Assembly: GCA_026419315.1 (NCBI GenBank)
Contig: JANZZQ010000004.1
Coordinates: forward strand, 1-23,926
Reading direction: 5' to 3'
DNA length: 23,926 nucleotides
From: Armatimonadota bacterium
Lineage (GTDB): Bacteria > Armatimonadota > Fervidibacteria > Fervidibacterales > Fervidibacteraceae
Position numbers and translations under genes: made by a program. Position 1 is the first letter of the stretch, and every line of letters begins with the position of its first letter. Under the pieces are notes generated by a model, which was given only the letters and a program-made list of their open reading frames with translations, ran no database searches and was not told where the DNA came from. Positions 15,510 through 23,926 of this stretch are shown here, piece by piece.

Positions 15510-16529
15510 GTAAGCGAAATCGTTCCCGGTGCCGCTCCAACCATAATGCCTGGGTTAAAGCCTTTGCCTTTACCTTCTCTCGCGATATTACGCAGTCCCC
15601 TTTGTAGCAGTTGCGACGAAACTTGCACCAAGATGGGTCCTCTAAAACCTTCTCCGCATGTTTGGGCAACAACCCTTTTCCCTCTTGCCGTCGGTAGAAG
15701 TCTTTCGGGCGGCGTGATCGGTGCGAGTTTGCTTGAAAAAACTGTCTAAGGGTGGCTTGGTGGTGACAGTTTTTGTTCGCCTTCCGATACGGTATTCATC
15801 TAGGCCGAACAGTTGCTTTGCAACAGTGGCGGAAGCAACATTCAAGCGCAAGTTGATGGAACTGAGAACGAGCAAAGGCCTCGCTTTGTCAATACTCTTG
15901 ACAGATGCCCGAGTTTTTCGGATTTCTCAAGGCTGCAGCCTACAAGGCTGTCATTACGCTCTTGAGCACATTCGTCGGTCAGACCGCAGTCAACAAGATT
16001 TGGCGAAAGGGACTCAAGCCGACAGATGAAGGAACCACAAAAGTCTCCAAAATTGAAGTTTTCGGCTCGGGTCGATCCCGTTGTCGTGTCCTTGGAAACA
16101 ATGTCGGGCAAGCGGGCAGTGCGGTGATTAGGTCTTGACGCTGGAATTGGGGACGTGACAGATAGGCGGAAAACCCTTAAGCGTTCGCACTGGCCCTGAG
16201 CAATAAAAACATCCGTTCTTTTTGTCAACCCAAAGGTGATCTCGCAAGGCAAAGTGCCGAGACATAACCGCTGAGGCTTTTCCCCGGACGAAAGGATCCT
16301 CGCAAATTTACGAGCCAAATACCTGCGAGAAATTCCCAGGGATGGGTAAATATCCTGACAATAGCGGTGAGTTTGGGGGCGAAAATTTGTAAGGGAGGCA
16401 GCGAATTGAACCACGGGTTTTGGGGGCGGGAATTCTAATGGGTTAGGGACGCTTTTGTAAAGGTTTGACTTTTGCGTTGAGGTGAAGGCAGAAAAACTTG
16501 ACAAATTGTCAGTGACGGAGGTGGTCAGG
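15510..16529. other. One-kilobase gene-poor stretch between the UPF0182 and GH35 genes
   Basis: No recognisable gene. Short plus-strand frames (for example 15721-16029 and 15905-16138) look chimeric. A minus-strand frame of 246 codons (15842-16582) runs through most of the region and into the 5' end of the GH35 gene; its composition (Ser, Pro, Thr, Arg, Cys) is unlike the neighbours and it matches no family I know. The region could contain remnants of decayed genes, the GH35 promoter, or an unrecognised RNA; none can be supported. One notable inverted repeat is listed separately. Confidence 0.5.
15737..15774. repeat. Inverted repeat, 10-bp perfect arms
   Basis: AAAAACTGTC (15737-15746) and GACAGTTTTT (15765-15774) are perfect reverse complements around an 18-nt spacer. 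Runs of A and T at the outer ends make it resemble a bidirectional terminator, about 230 bp after the UPF0182 stop. An operator or the end of a small mobile element are alternatives. Confidence 0.5.
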
Positions 16530-19500
16530 GTGGGTTTCGGCGCAGAGCCACCCAAAGACTTGTTCACTAAACCCGAATTCATCCGCTATGACTCCGATTG
16601 TTTCACCATTGAAGGCACTGACCTCTTCCTGTTCAGCGGGGCTGTCCATTATTTTCGGATGCCCAAGCCATTGTGGCAGGACCGGTTGCTTAAAGTCAAG
16701 AGGGCAAGTTTCATCTCACTCGAAACTTATGTGGCTTGGAATTGGCATGAACGGAAAGAGGGCAAAGTTGATTTGAAGGACTTGGACGATTACCTTGAGT
16801 TGGCTGAGAAGATGGGGTTTTACACTATCGTTCGCCCCGGACCATACATTTGTTCTGAATGGGATGGCGGCGGCTTTCCGAATTGGCTTCCGCAAAAGCG
16901 CTTTCCTTTGAGGACAGACCACCCTGAGAGCGTATCTTGGAGCGATTACTGGTATTCAAAAGTCATGCCCCTTATCGCCCGTCACCAAATGACCAAAGGG
17001 GGACGAGTCATTTTAGTTCAGCTTGAAAACGAGTATGACTATTACGGTTTGCCTGACGATGCGATGCACAAGTACTTGACAGCACTTTACCATTCCGCTG
17101 TCAAGCACGGAATCGAAGTCCCTCTCTTCACTTGCTGGACCCGTGTCGCTCGCCGAAATGAAGACAAGGTAATGGCTCGCATCTTTGACACATGCAACTT
17201 TTACCCCGGGTGGGATTTTGAGTGGACTGCGAATGCCCTTGCTAAACTGCGAGAGGAAGAACCTTACAGCCCATTGATGGTTACAGAGTTGCAAGGGGGT
17301 TGGTTCTCTCAGTTTGGGGATAAATTGCTCCCCCACCAACGAGATGATCTTTCCGCCGAGCAGTGCAATGCCTTGACAAAGTATCTTATCGCTCACGGTT
17401 TGAGCGCTTTGAACTACTACATGCTGTTTGGGGGCACGAATTTTGGCTACTGGGGAGCTCGTCACATAACCACCACCTACGATTACGCAGCACCCATACG
17501 AGAACCTGGAGGGTTGTGGGACAAATACTACGCCGTTAAACTCATTGGTGACTTTTTGCGGTGTTTCGGCTCGGATTTGGTAAGGGCAAAACCGAACCAC
17601 GAATTAGCGGGCACTGAAAACGTTTCTGTCAAAGTTTACGCGCGAGTCCACGAAGATCACGGCTACTTGTTCGTCTGGAATCCGACGACGGAATGGCAGA
17701 GGGCAAAAGTTTGGCTCAAATTGCCCAACGGTGAGGTGGTTAAAAGCAAAGAACCTGTTGTCTTGCCTCCCCGTGACCTCAAAATCTTGCCCGTCAATTT
17801 CACTGTCGGGTCAAGAAAGGTTGTTTTAACAACTTTGGAGGTTCAGTCAATCGTTAAAGTGGGCGACAGGTGGGTCATGGTTGTCTACAGTGATGTCGCA
17901 CCCAACGGCAATCCTTATCAAATCCTCTTTTCCGACGGCTCCGAACTGCGCGGATACATCAAGAATTGCAGTGAAGTCTGGAACATTGGGGACGATTTGC
18001 AAATCGTGGTCACGACGCGCGAGTTTGCTGGGCGGACTTGGAGAATTGAGCGTGAAGATTTGTCTGCTCTGGAAATGTTGAAACCTGATACCCATCAGGG
18101 GTTGGTTGTTTCCAACGCTTACTTGCTCAGGGAAGTTCACACGACGAGGGAACGCGTAGAGTGCAACTTTGAGGTTTTGCCCGGCGAAACCAGTTTTCTC
18201 GTGCTGCTGCCGAGTCTACCTAAGTCCGTTCTAATAGATGGCGAGGATGCGAAGGCTATTGTGGACCCTGACAAAAAATGCATCAGTTTCACTGTGAAGA
18301 CAGAGGCACTGCCTGCCGACCCCGTTCCAATTTCGGCGCTGAAATGGCGGAACGAGCATATTTCCGTAAAGGACGGGAAACCCGTAAAGCAAGCGAATAA
18401 ACCCTCTTTGCTCACTTCTATTGCCCCCCTTGACGATATGAAATGGCACGATAACGGATTTTACCGATACGAAACGGAATTCGCTTGGGATGGCGAAGCA
18501 GAAAGTCTCTTGCTTCTCACTTATGCCCCAGATCCGAAGCTCGTTTTGATCAACGGTAAAGTGGTTTCGGAAGCCAGCAACAATTTCCGAAGCACCCAAA
18601 TTCCCTTGCGCGTGTATGCCCGCAAAGGGCGAAATGTCCTCACGGTGCTTTACGAGCAACCAGGAAGACCCAACTTTGGGCGAGGGATAAACGAGTTGAA
18701 AGGAATTGCTGGGGCTTTGTTGGTGGGTAAAGGGGCGAAGGAACTCGTTGAGTGGCGAATGACCAAAACCCGGAGAATTGACGAGCACGCACCGGAAATT
18801 CAACCGGACTTTGAGGACAAATCGTGGGTTTCAGTCCAAGTTGGACGCGGGCATCAAACCGAAATAGGCGTCCGTGAATGCGCTTGGTTCCGCACGGAAT
18901 TTGTCCTTGACAAAGTTGAACCTAATTTGATGTTGCTGTTTGAGGGAGTTGACGACAACGCTTGGGTCTGGCTCAACGGGCGAAAGATCGGTGAACACTT
19001 TGGTTGGGATGAGCCCTTCATCCTACCCGCTGCGGAGGCAGCAAGGCAAGGGCGAAATGTGTTAGTCGTTGGTGTGGAGAACAGGGACGGACCCGGTGGA
19101 ATTTACGCCCCAGTCAGGCTCGTCTGCGCATCTGATTTGACGGTTTTGAAGCGATGGAGGGTGGCAAAAAGCTTGCTCGGTGAAATTCAAAATTGGCACA
19201 CAAACAAAATTTCCGACAGAAGTTGGCGAAGAATTCCCACAGGTCAAAAACCGCCCGCCCGTGAGGGGAGCGTTATTTGGTATCGCGCGAGGTTTACATT
19301 GCCAAAGGTTGAAGGTTGGAATATACCTTGGAGGCTCGTCCTTTACGCATCGGGTGACGGAAATATTTGGCTCAACGGGTTGCATGTCGGTCGTTACCAG
19401 GAACAAGGTCCGCAGCGCGAATTTTATTTGCCAGAATGCTGGCTTAACTTTGAGGGGGAGAACTTGCTCGTCATCGCTCTGTGGTCAACGGAGGATGTCC

Positions 19501-19577
19501 CCACAATCACAGCACTGAGAATAGAACCTTATGACGAGTTCGCCGTCAAGCGGATCAAAGTCTCTTTTGTCAAATGA
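16530..19577 (+). CDS. GH35 family beta-galactosidase-like glycoside hydrolase
   Basis: Retaining glycosidase expected to release terminal beta-galactosyl residues from oligo- or polysaccharides. The 1015-residue product opens with the GH35 barrel: SGAVHYFRMPKPLWQDRLLK, then RPGPYICSEWDGGGFPNW, acid/base Glu168 in QLENEY, and nucleophile Glu253 in MVTELQGGW. Two galactose-binding-like jelly-roll domains follow, seen in AWVWLNGRKIGEHFGWDEPF and IWLNGLHVGRYQEQGPQREF. No signal peptide is evident, so it is probably cytoplasmic or exported by an unseen route. Start chosen as GTG at 16530 because GGAGG lies 8 nt upstream; GTG at 16482 gives 16 more residues but has a poor site. At about 1000 residues it is longer than the common bacterial GH35 of about 600. 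No transporter or regulator adjoins it. Confidence 0.9.
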   Translation: MGFGAEPPKDLFTKPEFIRYDSDCFTIEGTDLFLFSGAVHYFRMPKPLWQDRLLKVKRASFISLETYVAWNWHERKEGKVDLKDLDDYLELAEKMGFYTIVRPGPYICSEWDGGGFPNWLPQKRFPLRTDHPESVSWSDYWYSKVMPLIARHQMTKGGRVILVQLENEYDYYGLPDDAMHKYLTALYHSAVKHGIEVPLFTCWTRVARRNEDKVMARIFDTCNFYPGWDFEWTANALAKLREEEPYSPLMVTELQGGWFSQFGDKLLPHQRDDLSAEQCNALTKYLIAHGLSALNYYMLFGGTNFGYWGARHITTTYDYAAPIREPGGLWDKYYAVKLIGDFLRCFGSDLVRAKPNHELAGTENVSVKVYARVHEDHGYLFVWNPTTEWQRAKVWLKLPNGEVVKSKEPVVLPPRDLKILPVNFTVGSRKVVLTTLEVQSIVKVGDRWVMVVYSDVAPNGNPYQILFSDGSELRGYIKNCSEVWNIGDDLQIVVTTREFAGRTWRIEREDLSALEMLKPDTHQGLVVSNAYLLREVHTTRERVECNFEVLPGETSFLVLLPSLPKSVLIDGEDAKAIVDPDKKCISFTVKTEALPADPVPISALKWRNEHISVKDGKPVKQANKPSLLTSIAPLDDMKWHDNGFYRYETEFAWDGEAESLLLLTYAPDPKLVLINGKVVSEASNNFRSTQIPLRVYARKGRNVLTVLYEQPGRPNFGRGINELKGIAGALLVGKGAKELVEWRMTKTRRIDEHAPEIQPDFEDKSWVSVQVGRGHQTEIGVRECAWFRTEFVLDKVEPNLMLLFEGVDDNAWVWLNGRKIGEHFGWDEPFILPAAEAARQGRNVLVVGVENRDGPGGIYAPVRLVCASDLTVLKRWRVAKSLLGEIQNWHTNKISDRSWRRIPTGQKPPAREGSVIWYRARFTLPKVEGWNIPWRLVLYASGDGNIWLNGLHVGRYQEQGPQREFYLPECWLNFEGENLLVIALWSTEDVPTITALRIEPYDEFAVKRIKVSFVK

Positions 19578-20916
19578 CCTTCCCCCAGCCAGGAGCGGCG
19601 GTTTGGATATGTGGAGTTGTTGGTGCCTTCTTGCGCCACAATGAATGTGTGACCATCACGGTTGAGGGAGGGTGGGAAGCGATGGGGAAAACGGAGCGTG
19701 AGTTTTCAAGGTGGGTGTAGGCGATTTCTGGCATATCTGCAATCGTTTGCAGAACCATTATTGCAGTTTCAAATCGGCTCAAAAAACCTGTCCTCATTAG
19801 CCCAGATTGCCGCAAGTCAAAGGTCAAGGTCGGAAAAACATAACTTGGGATCCCGAAACCTATCGGCTGACTCTTTTGCTTAACTTGAGGGCGTAAAGGA
19901 TGCGCTGCGAAGGAGAGTTTGTGAGAACGATAGAAGAGTTCGCCGATGTCGTTTTCGTTGTCAACGAGTGACTCCATCGCCCGAGCGAGTTTTGCGATTC
20001 GCTGACAAGTTAAAAAACTGAAAGGGTTCTTCTCACCCACTCGTCAATGGACATAGGGTCCCTTCGTGGAAGCTTTTGAAATTTCGGAGCCCAACGAGCC
20101 TATCAAGCTGCACCTTATTTGGGGCATGAGTGGTCTTGGGTTGGCAGGTTGAGAAAGCAACCTGGGGCTGCTTTGTTTGGTTGCATTTTGTCAAGTGAAC
20201 TCTCTCAACTCGCTGAATCGGTCCGGTCGCTCCGTTCTATTCGCAGCCTTCGTGAAGCGAAAATCTTGGATGTCACGGCAAGACCTCAAAACTCGTTGCT
20301 TAGATGGCGAACGAGTGCTCGAATTTTACGAACCCGCTTCCATCTCGGAAGCCGATGTGGGAGCGCAAGGGTGAATTCCCTGGATCTGGGAAAGTTGTTG
20401 AGGCTATCAAGAAGCGAAATTAGCCATTTCCTCAAACTCCCTTCACCATTTCAGCGACCCCACCGTTGACGCTTCGCAAAACTTCATTACCTTTGCCCAC
20501 TGTATGGGAGCACCGAAGATGGAGAGACTGGAAGTCAAACTTGCTCGCTGCAGGTTAAGCGGCATCGTGGAGCGTTGGGGAGGCGGGGTCGTTCAAGCAT
20601 TTCACGAAAGTGCTCAGGCGATTTTGCTTGGAACAAGGGTAATCCGAGACTTTGCCGGAACAACCGTTAACGCTCCCGATGTTGGTGGAGGCTTCTGGAC
20701 TAAAATAACTGTCAAGGTTGACGGCGATGTTGTAGAACTTTGGCAAAACTGGACCGGAGGCTGCATTGGTTCGCTTGCTGCGGCGACTTAACCTAAAACC
20801 CAATCGGTTTGCGAAACCGGAGCTTTTCACTGAAGCGTTTTAGTTCGCGAGACTTTTTGATGATTTGGCTATTGCCGCACGAAGGTTTCAGACAGGTCAA
20901 TTACTGTGGGGAGTTT
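19578..20916. other. Long gene-poor stretch after the GH35 gene
   Basis: About 1.3 kb without an intact recognisable gene. A minus-strand frame (19570-20040, 156 codons) overlaps the end of the GH35 gene by 8 bp and has no good ribosome site. Protein-like plus-strand fragments occur from about 19900 onward and are collected under the possible pseudogene at 20057-20791. No transposase fragment or direct repeat was seen. Confidence 0.5.
20057..20791 (+). pseudogene. Possible decayed gene of unknown function
   Basis: One plus-strand frame covers 245 codons with only three internal stops, all TGA (20150-20152, 20372-20374, 20399-20401), far fewer than expected by chance. Its last 130 codons (20402-20791) are uninterrupted and read like a real protein, with segments such as GYQEAKLAISSNSLHHFSDP and FWTKITVKVDGDVVELWQNW. 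Between the second and third stops another frame reads GEFPGSGKVVEAIKKRN, as if two compensating frameshifts had occurred. No ribosome site or good start codon precedes it. TGA is a normal stop elsewhere in the window, so recoding is unlikely. Family not recognised; the last part looks beta-strand rich. A small intact gene starting at ATG 20504 is an alternative. Confidence 0.35.
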
Positions 20917-21573
20917 TCAATCACTGTATGGGACCGGCAGGTTGCCTTTTTTCAACTCGAAAATCAGCCTCGCCCACCTGCCATCACCGTGTAACGGTTC
21001 GGGCAATTCCTTTTCGCCAAAAAATCCAGCATCGCTACACTCGTGGGGGAGTGGTCTCAGTTGACCGTCAAGGATTTGACACTCGTAAACGAGGCAGTAA
21101 AAGGGGATGCTAAGGCTGAACTTATGTCGGAACCCGTCTAAAATTGCGATGAGTCTTAAAGGCTCAACGAGCAAACCTGTCTCCTCCCTCACTTCCTTGA
21201 CAGCAATTTCGCTGGGTGGGTACCCGACGTCAGCCCAACCACCTGGTAGGAACCAAGTTCCTTTATCAAGCCTTCGAATGAGCAGCAACTTGTTTTGCTT
21301 ATCAAACACTGCAGCGTTAATGACGACCTTGGGGGTGATGTAACCGTGGGCACCGGGTTTCACTTCCGCACGCCATTGTTCAACGAATTGCCTCACGCTT
21401 TCCTCATCGTCTTCTCGCCCGCTCATGACCACTGCCATTTCTGCTGCCAGTTTGAGCAGTTCTTCGTAGCGTTCTCGTTCGTAGGGACTTTGAGTGAAAG
21501 CCAAACCTGTTTGGGCAATGGCTTTTAACATCATTTGCCACCGCCCCAATTGCTCCAAAAAACTCATAGGCAT
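20917..21573 (-). CDS. NUDIX hydrolase with N-terminal Nudix_N domain
   Basis: Hydrolyses nucleoside diphosphate-linked compounds, probably ADP-ribose or a related NDP-sugar; cytosolic. The 218-residue product has an N-terminal helical domain (1-65; WQMMLKAIAQTGLAFTQSPY and ERERYEELLKLAAEM) typical of the Nudix_N family, then a NUDIX fold with the box GGWADVGYPP..KEVREETGL (111-134). The box has Tyr in place of the first Glu and Lys for the Arg, both usual in this subfamily; the metal-binding REE core is kept. ATG at 21571-21573 is chosen because GGAGG lies 10 nt upstream; the open frame extends to 21720 but overlaps the divergent kinase gene. The substrate cannot be set from sequence. Confidence 0.88.
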   Translation of the reverse strand: MPMSFLEQLGRWQMMLKAIAQTGLAFTQSPYERERYEELLKLAAEMAVVMSGREDDEESVRQFVEQWRAEVKPGAHGYITPKVVINAAVFDKQNKLLLIRRLDKGTWFLPGGWADVGYPPSEIAVKEVREETGLLVEPLRLIAILDGFRHKFSLSIPFYCLVYECQILDGQLRPLPHECSDAGFFGEKELPEPLHGDGRWARLIFELKKGNLPVPYSD

Positions 21574-21704
21574 GGGCAATTTCCCTCCGTTGTCGGTGTT
21601 CATGTAAATCTTAGCGACATTTTTCAGGGGACGGCATAAGTAGTTTTCACGCTCAAAGGTTGGCAAAATTTTCAGCAGGGACGCGAGGTCAAGGTGATGA
21701 GAAG

Positions 21705-22985
21705 ATGCAGATGTGCCCAAAATGCAGTTGGAACAACTTTGACACTGCTAGGTTCTGCGCCAACTGCGGTGAACCGCTGAGGGGTCTGCTGGGGCAAGGT
21801 GATGTCCTGCAAGGGAGATATCGCATCATCAAAGTGCTCGGCTGCGGTGGAATGGGTGCGGTTTACTATGCTGAAGATTTGAGGTTGAACAATCGCCCCG
21901 TCGCTGTCAAGGAAAACTTTGATACTTCGCCGGAAGCGGCTGCTCAATTTAGCATTGAAGCGGAGTTGCTCGCGAATTTGCGCCATCCCAACTTGCCCCA
22001 AGTCTTTGACTACTTCACTGAACCGCGAACGGGGAAACAATACCTCGTCATGGAATACATAGCTGGCGAAGATTTGGAAGATATCGTTGAAAAGCGTGGT
22101 CCTTTGGATGAGCGAAACGCATTGAGGGTCATGCTCCAAGTTTTTGACGCCGTTGATTACCTCCATCGTCAAAACCCGCCAGTAATTCACCGAGACATCA
22201 AACCGAGCAACATCAAAGTCCAACCTGATGGCACGGCAATTTTGGTTGATTTCGGTATTGCCAAAAGATACTTGCCAGGTAGGGAGACTGTAGGCGCTGC
22301 CGCAGCGGTTACGCCAGGCTATTCACCGCCGGAGCAATACGGTCAGGGTATCACCGACCAGAGGTCAGACATTTACGCTTTGGGAGCAACACTTTACTTC
22401 GCGTTGACAGGTCAAGTTCCGCCTGAAGCAATTGAGCGAGTAACTCACGGTGACAAATTGGTTCCTCCAAGCCGTATCAACCCACGGGTTTCCCCTCACA
22501 TCGAGCAGGCGATATTGAAAGCCATGTCAATTCGGCCAATTGACAGGTTTGCCACTGTGATGGACTTCAAGAGAGCCCTTATGACACCTTCCGTTCCCCG
22601 ACCTACCCCAACTTACCGTCCCCAACCGATTCCGCCACAAACTCAACCGCCTCGCCCCTCACCATACCAAAGACGCCGGCGCCACCAGCCTGTGCCATCA
22701 AACTACAGTTTGGAAATAAGCATGGCCGGGTGTGTGACTGCCTTTGTCGAGGTCGTGCTCTGGTTCGCAATCCTTTGGGCTATAATAGGTGGTTGTCGTG
22801 GATGCTTGTTCGTTGGGTTCATATCCCTCCTGGCGACCTTGGTTGGTTGGCAAACTGCTGGTTGGTCCGGTGCGTCATTGGCGACGGCTTTCGTTTGGGC
22901 GCTGTGGCATTCGGTCGCTTTCTTTGCTCAAAAGTTGAAGTTTGGGCAGCAAGCGGACTGCCCTAAACCACACTACAGGCTTTAG
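21705..22985 (+). CDS. Zinc-ribbon Ser/Thr protein kinase with C-terminal membrane segments
   Basis: Hanks-type kinase that phosphorylates proteins on Ser/Thr. Of 426 residues, 4-21 form a zinc ribbon (Cys4, Cys7, Cys18, Cys21). The kinase domain (about 38-290) has the P-loop GCGGMGAV (46-53), ATP-anchoring Lys69 in VAVKE, catalytic HRDIKPSN (152-159), DFG (172-174) and TPGYSPPEQY (193-202) in place of the usual APE region. A Pro-rich linker (288-330) leads to hydrophobic helices near 343-362, 367-382 and 391-408, so the kinase is membrane-anchored by its C-terminus with no extracellular PASTA domain. ATG at 21705 follows AAGGTGAT; the frame runs 45 bp further upstream without a better start. 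It is followed by an FHA protein, a natural reader of its phosphothreonines. Confidence 0.92.
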   Translation: MQMCPKCSWNNFDTARFCANCGEPLRGLLGQGDVLQGRYRIIKVLGCGGMGAVYYAEDLRLNNRPVAVKENFDTSPEAAAQFSIEAELLANLRHPNLPQVFDYFTEPRTGKQYLVMEYIAGEDLEDIVEKRGPLDERNALRVMLQVFDAVDYLHRQNPPVIHRDIKPSNIKVQPDGTAILVDFGIAKRYLPGRETVGAAAAVTPGYSPPEQYGQGITDQRSDIYALGATLYFALTGQVPPEAIERVTHGDKLVPPSRINPRVSPHIEQAILKAMSIRPIDRFATVMDFKRALMTPSVPRPTPTYRPQPIPPQTQPPRPSPYQRRRRHQPVPSNYSLEISMAGCVTAFVEVVLWFAILWAIIGGCRGCLFVGFISLLATLVGWQTAGWSGASLATAFVWALWHSVAFFAQKLKFGQQADCPKPHYRL

Positions 22986-23102
22986 CCCGCAGCCGTTGAG
23001 GGTAATTGGAAGGCTGGGTTCCCGGCTGAACAAATCTTCGGCGCTGCAGGAACAGTGCCCTCCAAATAATGCAATGTCACTTGTAGGAGCGTGATTCGAA
23101 AA

Positions 23103-23555
23103 ATGCTGCGATGGTTAAGACGAAAAGCGGAAGAGCGAAAAGAAGAGCAGGTGATTGAGGGGGAAACTCAAGCACCTGAAACTGAACTCAAACCAATTTC
23201 GCCTTTGGAATTCATCACTGAGCAACCGAGTGGTGGGGCTTGGTTGGAGACGATTGACCGAGACGGCCGGAGGCTCTTCTTGCCACTTGCCCGCCCGGAA
23301 ATTCTGATCGGCACATCCAGCGAATGCGATTTCAGGCTGAGCGATAATTTGCAAGGCGTTGACAAAGTTAACCCAAAACACGTCCAGGTAGAGCAATGGC
23401 GCAGTCGTTGGGTCATCGTTCCTTTTGACCGAAACTCAGCCGTTTTTGTCAATGGCAAGCGGGCTGGCGAAAGCGTTTTGCGTGACGGCATGGAGATTCA
23501 GTTTGGTGAAGGTGGAGTCAAGTTTGTTTTCAGGGAAGTCAAGTCACAGGAGTGA
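23103..23555 (+). CDS. FHA domain protein
   Basis: Forkhead-associated domain protein that binds phosphothreonine peptides. The product is about 150 residues: a basic, charged N-terminal segment (1-20), a flexible acidic linker, and an FHA domain (about 60-148) with ILIGTSSECDFRLSDN, NPKHVQVE and FVNGKRAGESVLRDGMEI, corresponding to the GR..xx..D, S/N..H and NG..L.dGD motifs. The family's Gly-Arg is Gly-Thr here and the conserved SxxH is NPKH. Start is ambiguous: GTG at 23091 is only 1 nt from AGGAG, whereas ATG at 23103 is 13 nt from it; the ATG is preferred. It lies 105-117 bp after the kinase gene and 6 bp before the next gene. Confidence 0.85.
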   Translation: MLRWLRRKAEERKEEQVIEGETQAPETELKPISPLEFITEQPSGGAWLETIDRDGRRLFLPLARPEILIGTSSECDFRLSDNLQGVDKVNPKHVQVEQWRSRWVIVPFDRNSAVFVNGKRAGESVLRDGMEIQFGEGGVKFVFREVKSQE

Positions 23556-23561
23556 CCTTCT

Positions 23562-23926
23562 ATGGGTTGGCAGCAAAGGTTCGCTCAACTTATGGGACGC
23601 GCTTGCGCTCGTGCCCTTTTCGGGGCAATTGGCGGGTTAGTTGCTTGGTTGTTCGTTGAACCGTTCACAACGGATGTTGGGTCTATCCGTGAACTTTTTG
23701 AAGCCAACCAAAGGACGCCCGGAGAACCCTTGTGGGCTCTGGTTGGTGCTTTCATAGGGATTTCAATAGTTGGGCTTGAGGAATTGCTTTGGGGTAGCAA
23801 GCAAAAGGCTTTGAGAAGTGTGTTGGTCACAGGCATCTTGGGAGTTTTTGGTGGTTCGTTTGCTTTTTCGTTAGGCGGTTGGGTCTTTAACCTCTTTGGC
23901 TCAATCGTCCTCAGATACCCTGAAGG
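23562..23926 (+). CDS. Membrane protein of unknown function (N-terminal part, cut by right edge)
   Basis: The first 121 codons of a gene that runs off the window. ATG at 23562 has AGGAG 9 nt upstream, inside the end of the FHA gene, and lies 6 bp after that gene's stop, so the two are probably co-translated. Hydrophobic segments near 18-34, 60-76 and 86-112 include Gly-rich stretches (FGAIGGLVAWLF, LGVFGGSFAFSLGG), with a short acidic loop between the first two. I do not recognise the family. Its position after a Ser/Thr kinase and an FHA protein suggests a part in the same signalling cluster; the missing C-terminal part may carry another FHA or output domain. Confidence 0.75.
   Translation, partial: MGWQQRFAQLMGRACARALFGAIGGLVAWLFVEPFTTDVGSIRELFEANQRTPGEPLWALVGAFIGISIVGLEELLWGSKQKALRSVLVTGILGVFGGSFAFSLGGWVFNLFGSIVLRYPE

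Noticed and set aside
16200..16400. Possible riboswitch or structured RNA upstream of the GH35 gene
   Set aside because: Several short hairpins can be drawn, but none matches the core of a riboswitch class I know, and no expression platform is visible.
19570..20040. Minus-strand frame of 156 codons convergent with the GH35 gene
   Set aside because: No ribosome site, no recognisable family, and protein-like fragments lie on the opposite strand in the same stretch.
20057..20791. TGA recoding (selenocysteine or tryptophan) to explain three in-frame TGA codons
   Set aside because: TGA ends several clear genes here (kinase 7268-7270, FHA 23553-23555), no selenocysteine insertion structure is evident, and a frame change between the stops fits decay better.

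Overview
The window is a bacterial chromosome segment of moderate GC content with densely packed genes on both strands, many GTG starts, and clear Shine-Dalgarno sites. The gene content suggests a free-living, polysaccharide-using, possibly thermophilic bacterium of a deep-branching phylum such as Armatimonadota/Fervidibacteria. That placement is inferred from general character (archaeal-type S-adenosylmethionine synthetase with a bacterial SAM-I riboswitch, a large GH35 enzyme, UPF0182, ComB, DgoD-like enolase-superfamily enzyme); no rRNA or other phylogenetic marker is present.

Layout. 1-501 (-) is the 5' part of a NADH-quinone oxidoreductase subunit N gene, cut by the left edge. 669-1259 (-) is hisB, divergent from an aldo/keto reductase (1376-2176, +). 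2182-4092 (-) is a tight three-gene operon: a DUF4446 protein, a TPR protein with membrane segments, and an unrecognised membrane protein. 4227-7270 (+) is a two-gene exopolysaccharide control unit, a CpsB/YwqE-type PHP tyrosine phosphatase overlapping a fused Wzc-like tyrosine kinase with eight C-terminal tyrosines. 7252-9089 (-) holds a DgoD-like dehydratase translationally coupled to ComB.

9690-12268 (-) is the best-resolved regulatory unit in the window: a near-consensus sigma-70 promoter, a complete SAM-I (S-box) riboswitch with overlapping antiterminator and terminator helices, an archaeal-type S-adenosylmethionine synthetase, and 50 bp further on, with no visible terminator, an LsrB/RhaS-like periplasmic binding protein. 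The SAM switch may therefore also control a receptor whose family includes the autoinducer-2 binding protein, although its ligand pocket looks altered.

12594-15509 (+) is a UPF0182 membrane protein and 16530-19577 (+) a 1015-residue GH35 beta-galactosidase-like enzyme. These are flanked by two long gene-poor stretches (15510-16529 and 19578-20916); the second appears to contain a decayed gene. 20917-21573 (-) is a NUDIX hydrolase, divergent from a signalling cluster that runs off the right edge: a zinc-ribbon Ser/Thr kinase with C-terminal membrane segments, a small FHA protein, and the start of a membrane protein.

No tRNA, rRNA, CRISPR array, insertion sequence or phage gene was recognised.
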